9,370 nt of DNA from Betaproteobacteria bacterium (GTDB taxonomy: Bacteria > Pseudomonadota > Gammaproteobacteria > Burkholderiales > SG8-41): contig JANXRI010000192.1 in the NCBI GenBank assembly GCA_025353085.1, forward strand, positions 1 to 9,370, written 5' to 3'. The notes beneath the pieces are model-generated. The model searched no databases. It saw only the letters and a program-made list of their open reading frames with translations, and had not been told where the DNA came from. Below are positions 6,532 to 9,370 of the stretch, in pieces. The position numbers and the translations under genes were made by a program. Every line of letters starts with the position of its first letter. Within the stretch, counting starts at the first letter, position 1.

Positions 6532-7434
6532 ATGACCACTTTAACCTGGCAGCACACCTCGTCGCGCATGTCGCAATTCCTTGCCTTGACCAAGCCGCGC
6601 GTGGTCTCGCTGATCGTGTTTTGCGCCGTCATCGGGATGTTTCTCGCTGTGCCGTTCGGCGTGCTTGATTTGCGGTTTGCCGCGAACGCGCTCGCCGCGA
6701 CCCTCGGCATTGCGCTGGTCGCGGGCGCGGCCGCTGCGATCAACTGCCTGGTCGAGCAGAAAATCGATGCGTTGATGGCCCGCACCCGTGGCCGCCCTTT
6801 GCCGCGCGGCGAGCTGACGCCACTGCAGACCCTGGTGTTTGCCCTCGCAGTAGGCGGCAGCGGGCTTGCATTGCTCTATTTCAAGGTGAACGAATTGACG
6901 ATGTGGCTGACGCTGGCGACGTTCGTCGGCTATGCGATCGTCTACACGGTAATTTTGAAGCCGATGACGCCGCAAAATATCGTGATTGGCGGAGCTTCCG
7001 GCGCAATGCCCCCGGTGCTCGGTTGGGCCGCGGTGACCGGTGATGTTCCTTTCCAGGCACTCTTGCTTTTTTTGATAATTTTTGCATGGACGCCGCCGCA
7101 CTTCTGGGCGCTCGCACTCTACCGCAAGCTCGAGTACGCGAAAGCCGGTGTGCCGATGCTACCGGTTACGCATGGCGATAAATTCACACGCTTACATGTG
7201 CTGTTTTACACCGTGGTGCTTTTCGCGGTGACGATGCTGCCCTATGCCACCCATATGAGCGGGCTTATTTACGTCGCCGCCGCGATCGTGCTGGGCGGCG
7301 TATTTCTTTACTATGCAATCAAAATATACTGCGACTACAGCGATCGTCTCGCGCAGACCACGTTTCGTTTTTCGATCCTGTATTTGACGCTGCTGTTCGC
7401 GGCGTTGCTGCTCGATCACTATTTCCCGTTTTAG
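6532..7434 (+). CDS. ctaB: Protohaem IX farnesyltransferase (haem O synthase, UbiA family)
   Basis: CtaB attaches a farnesyl chain to haem B, making haem O, the substrate of CtaA. The product is 300 residues, a multi-helix UbiA-family prenyltransferase. The diphosphate/Mg-binding motif is INCLVEQKIDALMARTRGRP, with Asn71, Glu75 and Asp79; the middle acidic residue is Glu, which I believe is usual for proteobacterial members. Other markers are PPHFWALALYRKLEYAKAG (cytosolic loop) and YCDYSDRLAQTTFRFSILYL near the end. The start at 6532 gives a 12-residue lead before MSQFLALTKPR; ATG 6568 is the alternative. It lies 7 bases after ctaA and 6 before the sco gene, within the same operon. Confidence 0.96.
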   Translation: MTTLTWQHTSSRMSQFLALTKPRVVSLIVFCAVIGMFLAVPFGVLDLRFAANALAATLGIALVAGAAAAINCLVEQKIDALMARTRGRPLPRGELTPLQTLVFALAVGGSGLALLYFKVNELTMWLTLATFVGYAIVYTVILKPMTPQNIVIGGASGAMPPVLGWAAVTGDVPFQALLLFLIIFAWTPPHFWALALYRKLEYAKAGVPMLPVTHGDKFTRLHVLFYTVVLFAVTMLPYATHMSGLIYVAAAIVLGGVFLYYAIKIYCDYSDRLAQTTFRFSILYLTLLFAALLLDHYFPF

Positions 7435-7440
7435 CGCGCG

Positions 7441-8028
7441 ATGCGGCGCCTCGCAGCGGGATTCATTTTCGTGCTGGCGGCATTGACCGCCGGCTGCAAC
7501 ACATCCCAAGGCCCCGCGTTTCAACTCACCGATATCACGGGCGCCGACTTCGGCCGCGACATCCATTTAACCGATCACACCGGCAAGTTGCGCGCGTTGG
7601 CAGATTTTAAAGGCAAAGTCGTCGTCGTGTTTTTCGGTTATACGCACTGTCCTGACGTGTGCCCGGTTACGCTCAGCGAACTGGCGACAGTCGCGAAAGA
7701 ACTCGGCAAGGACGCCGAGCGCATGCAAGTGCTGTTCATCACCGTAGATCCCGAGCGTGATACGCCGGATGGACTTTCAAAATATGTGCCGGCATTCAAT
7801 CCGGCATTTCTCGGACTGTATGGCGACCTCGAGGCGACGATGCGCACCGCCAGGGAATTCAAAGTGATTGTGAACAAGCAGCCGGCTACAGCAGGCGGCT
7901 ACAGCGTTGACCACTCCGCCGGAACTTACATTTACGATCCGGCGGGGCGGCTGCGTTTATTTGCGAGCTACGGGCAGGGCGCCCCCAAAATGCTGCACGA
8001 TATCCGGCTGCTGTTGCAAACGCCGTGA
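7441..8028 (+). CDS. SCO1/SenC-family copper chaperone, predicted lipoprotein
   Basis: Sco proteins bring copper, or reduce the cysteines, for the CuA centre of subunit II on the periplasmic side. The 195-residue product starts with a lipoprotein signal: positively charged MRR, a hydrophobic run, and a lipobox LTAGC with Cys19 as the lipidation site, so it is probably anchored by lipid instead of a helix. The thioredoxin-fold domain has the copper ligands Cys70 and Cys74 in HCPDVCP and His158 in VDHSAGTYIYDP. FITVDPERDTPD (about 100-111) is another family signature. It is the last gene of the second block, 6 bases after ctaB. No ribosome binding site stands out and no clear terminator follows. 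Unlike the Sco-like protein upstream it keeps the whole metal site. Confidence 0.96.
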   Translation: MRRLAAGFIFVLAALTAGCNTSQGPAFQLTDITGADFGRDIHLTDHTGKLRALADFKGKVVVVFFGYTHCPDVCPVTLSELATVAKELGKDAERMQVLFITVDPERDTPDGLSKYVPAFNPAFLGLYGDLEATMRTAREFKVIVNKQPATAGGYSVDHSAGTYIYDPAGRLRLFASYGQGAPKMLHDIRLLLQTP

Positions 8029-8598
8029 CGCGGTTCTTGCACAGTTTTTGAGCGCCTTGGTCGGCCAACGGCCGGCTGCCAATAGTCCGCGCCTAAACTT
8101 TGAAAATAAAAATCGGGCTTTCGTGGCGGAGTTACCATAAAAGTTTGTTTCGCAACGCACTGATTAAAATCTTTTGTTTCGATAGATTTGCATTTCGTAA
8201 AAAAGTTGTTTCTAATGGTCGCATCGGGAGGCTATCAGTGGAGAAGCCGTCAATCAGGCTTTCACCTGTCCCCGTAATCTGAAGCAGTCGTCAAAAATAA
8301 TAGCTTCCGCCGTAACGTGAAGGGGACACGTTTGGACAGGAAATGGCTGTTTGCGATCGCCACACTCGCCTGGGAAACTTCAGCGGTATTTTATTCGCCG
8401 CGAGTTGCGTTCGCGCCTCGTCCCCAACCCTCTGCATCGTGCTGCGTTAATTATCACGCAGTCCGCATGATATGCAATTAGCCAGCCTCACTCCGCCTGC
8501 ATTGGTGATCCTGTTTTCAGTTCCCCTCGTGCAGTGGCCCCTCCCTGTTTCAGCGCTCAACGAAAGCTGGCTTAAATCAAAAGAACGGCTAACGACAA
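8029..8598. other. Gene-free stretch between sco and the IS remnants
   Basis: About 570 bases without a convincing gene on either strand. Open frames here are short, lack good ribosome binding sites and resemble nothing I know. Roughly 8090-8220 is clearly richer in A+T than the cox genes. A weak 5-bp hairpin CGGCC-AAC-GGCCG (8062-8074) lies 33 bases after the sco stop but has no T run, so I do not call it a terminator. Another 6-bp inverted repeat, CTGCGT/ACGCAG, spans 8442-8461. The region may be decayed mobile or ancestral sequence, since it leads straight into IS fragments. Confidence 0.6.
8265..8340. repeat. GGGGACA/TGTCCCC inverted repeats
   Basis: CCTGTCCCC (8265-8273) faces GGGGACA (8322-8328), a 7-bp exact inverted match with a 48-base interval. 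GGACAGG (8334-8340) is a second exact 7-bp inverse of the start of the same motif. Short dispersed repeats with a GGGGACAGG core occur in many betaproteobacterial genomes near REP-type or IS200-like elements; that link is from memory and unproven here. Confidence 0.35.
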
Positions 8599-8703
8599 TC
8601 AGAAGCGGATGCGCGTGATCGAACGGAGCACATTATGCAAGTAACCAAGCCTGAACCGGTGATCATGTGTACGGCGGGTGCGCCGTGCTGATTTTTTGAC
8701 CAT
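8599..8703 (-). pseudogene. Start of an IS3-family orfA, cut off after about 13 codons
   Basis: A 34-residue frame opens with ATG at 8703-8701. A strong ribosome binding site (GAAGGAG, then TTTTCA) precedes it. The product begins MVKKSARRTRRTHD, a basic, RRTH-containing start that resembles IS3-family OrfA proteins, in which the sequence normally continues with a SPAFKAKVALAAL-type block. Here it turns to unrelated sequence (HRFRLGYLHN...) and stops after 34 residues, so the helix-turn-helix and leucine zipper of OrfA are missing. I read it as a fragment left by deletion near 8660. The match rests on only about 13 residues plus context, so it remains tentative. Confidence 0.5.
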
Positions 8704-9370
8704 TGAAAACTCCTTCTCGCCAGGCCGCTTTCGGCCCAGCATTGTGCCCGGAGTTTCCACTTATAGCGCTGTTCAAATTTCCGGAGCCACTTCCATCGAG
8801 GCTCGAATGCGCACGGTCCGTGTTGTACCACTGAAGATAGTCAGCGATATCGGCGCGTGCCGCGCTCACGTTGTCGTAGGCCTTGAGGTAGACCCGTTCG
8901 TACTTCACGCTGCGCCACAGGCGCTCGACAAAGACGTTGTCACGCCAAGCGCCGCGCCCGTCCATCGACAGCTTGCAGCCCTTGGCCAGCACCACGTCGG
9001 TGAAGTCAGTGGCCGTGAACTGACTGCCCTGATCGGTATTGACGATTTCAGGCGTGCCGTGGCGGGCAAAGGCCTGCTCGATGATTTCTCTGGCGTGGCA
9101 CGCCTCCAGCGTAATGGCCACCTTGTGCGCGAGCACGCGGCGACTGGCGACGTCCACGACAGCGGTGAGGTAAACAAAGCCGCGGGCCATCGGGATGTAG
9201 GTCGTGTCCAGCGCCCAGACCTGGTTAGCGCGCACAATCGCCAGCTTGCGCAGCAGATACGGATAGATCTTGTGTCCCGGCTGCGCTTTGCTGGTGCCGG
9301 GCTGCGGCGCCAGCGCCTCGATGCCCATACGGCGCATGAGTGTTGCGACATGCCGCCGACCCACCTGGAT
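8663..9370 (-). pseudogene. IS3-family transposase OrfB, C-terminus replaced, 5' end beyond the window
   Basis: OrfB is the catalytic DDE part of an IS3 transposase. The frame is open from the window edge; numbering from a GTG at 9364 (internal, not the true start), it shows the end of the HTH_21-type region (GRRHVATLMRRMGIEAL), HKIYPYLLR, then the rve integrase core. The catalytic triad is complete: Asp53 (WALDTTYIPM), Asp111 (NTDQGSQF) and Glu147 (NVFVERLW), with 35 residues between the last two as usual. Homology runs to NTDRAHSSLD (residues 181-190), after which the expected short TPDE-type tail is missing. Instead the frame reads 43 foreign residues (GSGSGNLNSAIS...) through a second IS end and stops at 8663-8665. 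So the gene is truncated and fused; activity is uncertain but the catalytic core is intact. Upstream orfA would lie right of the window. Confidence 0.85.
8704..8795 (-). mobile_element. Probable left terminal region of an IS3-family element
   Basis: Read on the minus strand from 8795, the sequence starts TGGAAGTGGCTCCGG and runs 92 bases to the orfA-like ATG. IS3-family ends typically begin with TG. The body holds a TAAGTGG-AAACTCCGG stretch reminiscent of the IS3 leader and a Shine-Dalgarno AAGGAG before the start codon. The boundary falls inside the Asp190 codon of the neighbouring orfB frame, exactly where transposase homology stops. The matching right end is not in the window, so the terminus is not proven. 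Confidence 0.45.

Noticed and set aside
8062..8074. Hairpin CGGCC-AAC-GGCCG after sco as a terminator
   Set aside because: The stem is only 5 bp and is not followed by a T run.
8100..8282. 60-residue + strand frame in the AT-rich patch
   Set aside because: Mixed composition, no ribosome binding site at the start and no recognisable motif; likely chance.
8472..8618. 48-residue + strand frame (MQLASLTPPALVILFSVPLV start) with a signal-peptide-like beginning
   Set aside because: No ribosome binding site, no known similarity, and it runs into the IS fragment region; hydrophobic start alone is not enough.
8029..8700. CRISPR array, tRNA, attachment site or toxin-antitoxin pair
   Set aside because: No regularly spaced repeats, no cloverleaf and no paired small genes could be found on either strand.

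Overview
The window is a stretch of a betaproteobacterial-type chromosome carrying most of an aa3-type (haem-copper, A-family) cytochrome c oxidase locus, followed by a gene-free stretch and broken IS3-family insertion sequence material. The assignment to Betaproteobacteria is inferred from gene content and order: coxB with a fused cytochrome c domain, coxA, a tiny membrane protein, cox11, DUF2970, coxC, an opposite-strand DUF2909 gene, SURF1, a Sco-like membrane protein, ctaA, ctaB and sco. No rRNA or tRNA is present to fix the lineage further, and I do not name a species.

Layout. Positions 2-580 hold the 3' end of coxB (CuA domain plus C-terminal haem c domain). coxA (599-2194), a 38-residue small assembly protein (2195-2311), cox11 (2305-2847), a DUF2970 gene (2851-3060) and coxC (3101-3949) follow on the + strand with tight or overlapping junctions. 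A strong rho-independent terminator (4002-4030) closes this first transcript. A short opposite-strand gene (DUF2909, 4031-4225) sits between the two halves of the locus. A second + strand block then starts: SURF1 (4278-4982), a Sco/thioredoxin-like membrane protein (4963-5535), haem A synthase ctaA (5535-6524), haem O synthase ctaB (6532-7434) and a Sco1/SenC lipoprotein (7441-8028). These genes overlap or are separated by at most 7 bases, so they probably form one operon.

How the genes work together. CoxA, CoxB and CoxC are the catalytic core. CtaB and CtaA turn haem B into haem O and then haem A for CoxA. Cox11 is the expected CuB chaperone, the Sco proteins act at the CuA site of CoxB, and SURF1 helps haem A insertion. 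The three small proteins (38-residue protein, DUF2970, DUF2909) are conserved companions without a firmly known function.

Right end. From 8029 to about 8598 I see no convincing gene, only a relatively AT-rich patch and short GGGGACA-type inverted repeats. From about 8599 to the window end the minus strand carries IS3-family material. An orfB transposase with an intact D-D-E triad enters from beyond the window and breaks off after residue 190 of the visible reading frame. It is followed directly, in the same orientation, by what looks like the left end and first dozen or so codons of orfA of another IS3-type copy. I found no wholly new system. The points most worth a second look are the IS chimera, the Sco-like protein without the metal-binding His, the tiny coupled gene between coxA and cox11, and the TTG-started DUF2909 gene with its Shine-Dalgarno sequence in a hairpin.
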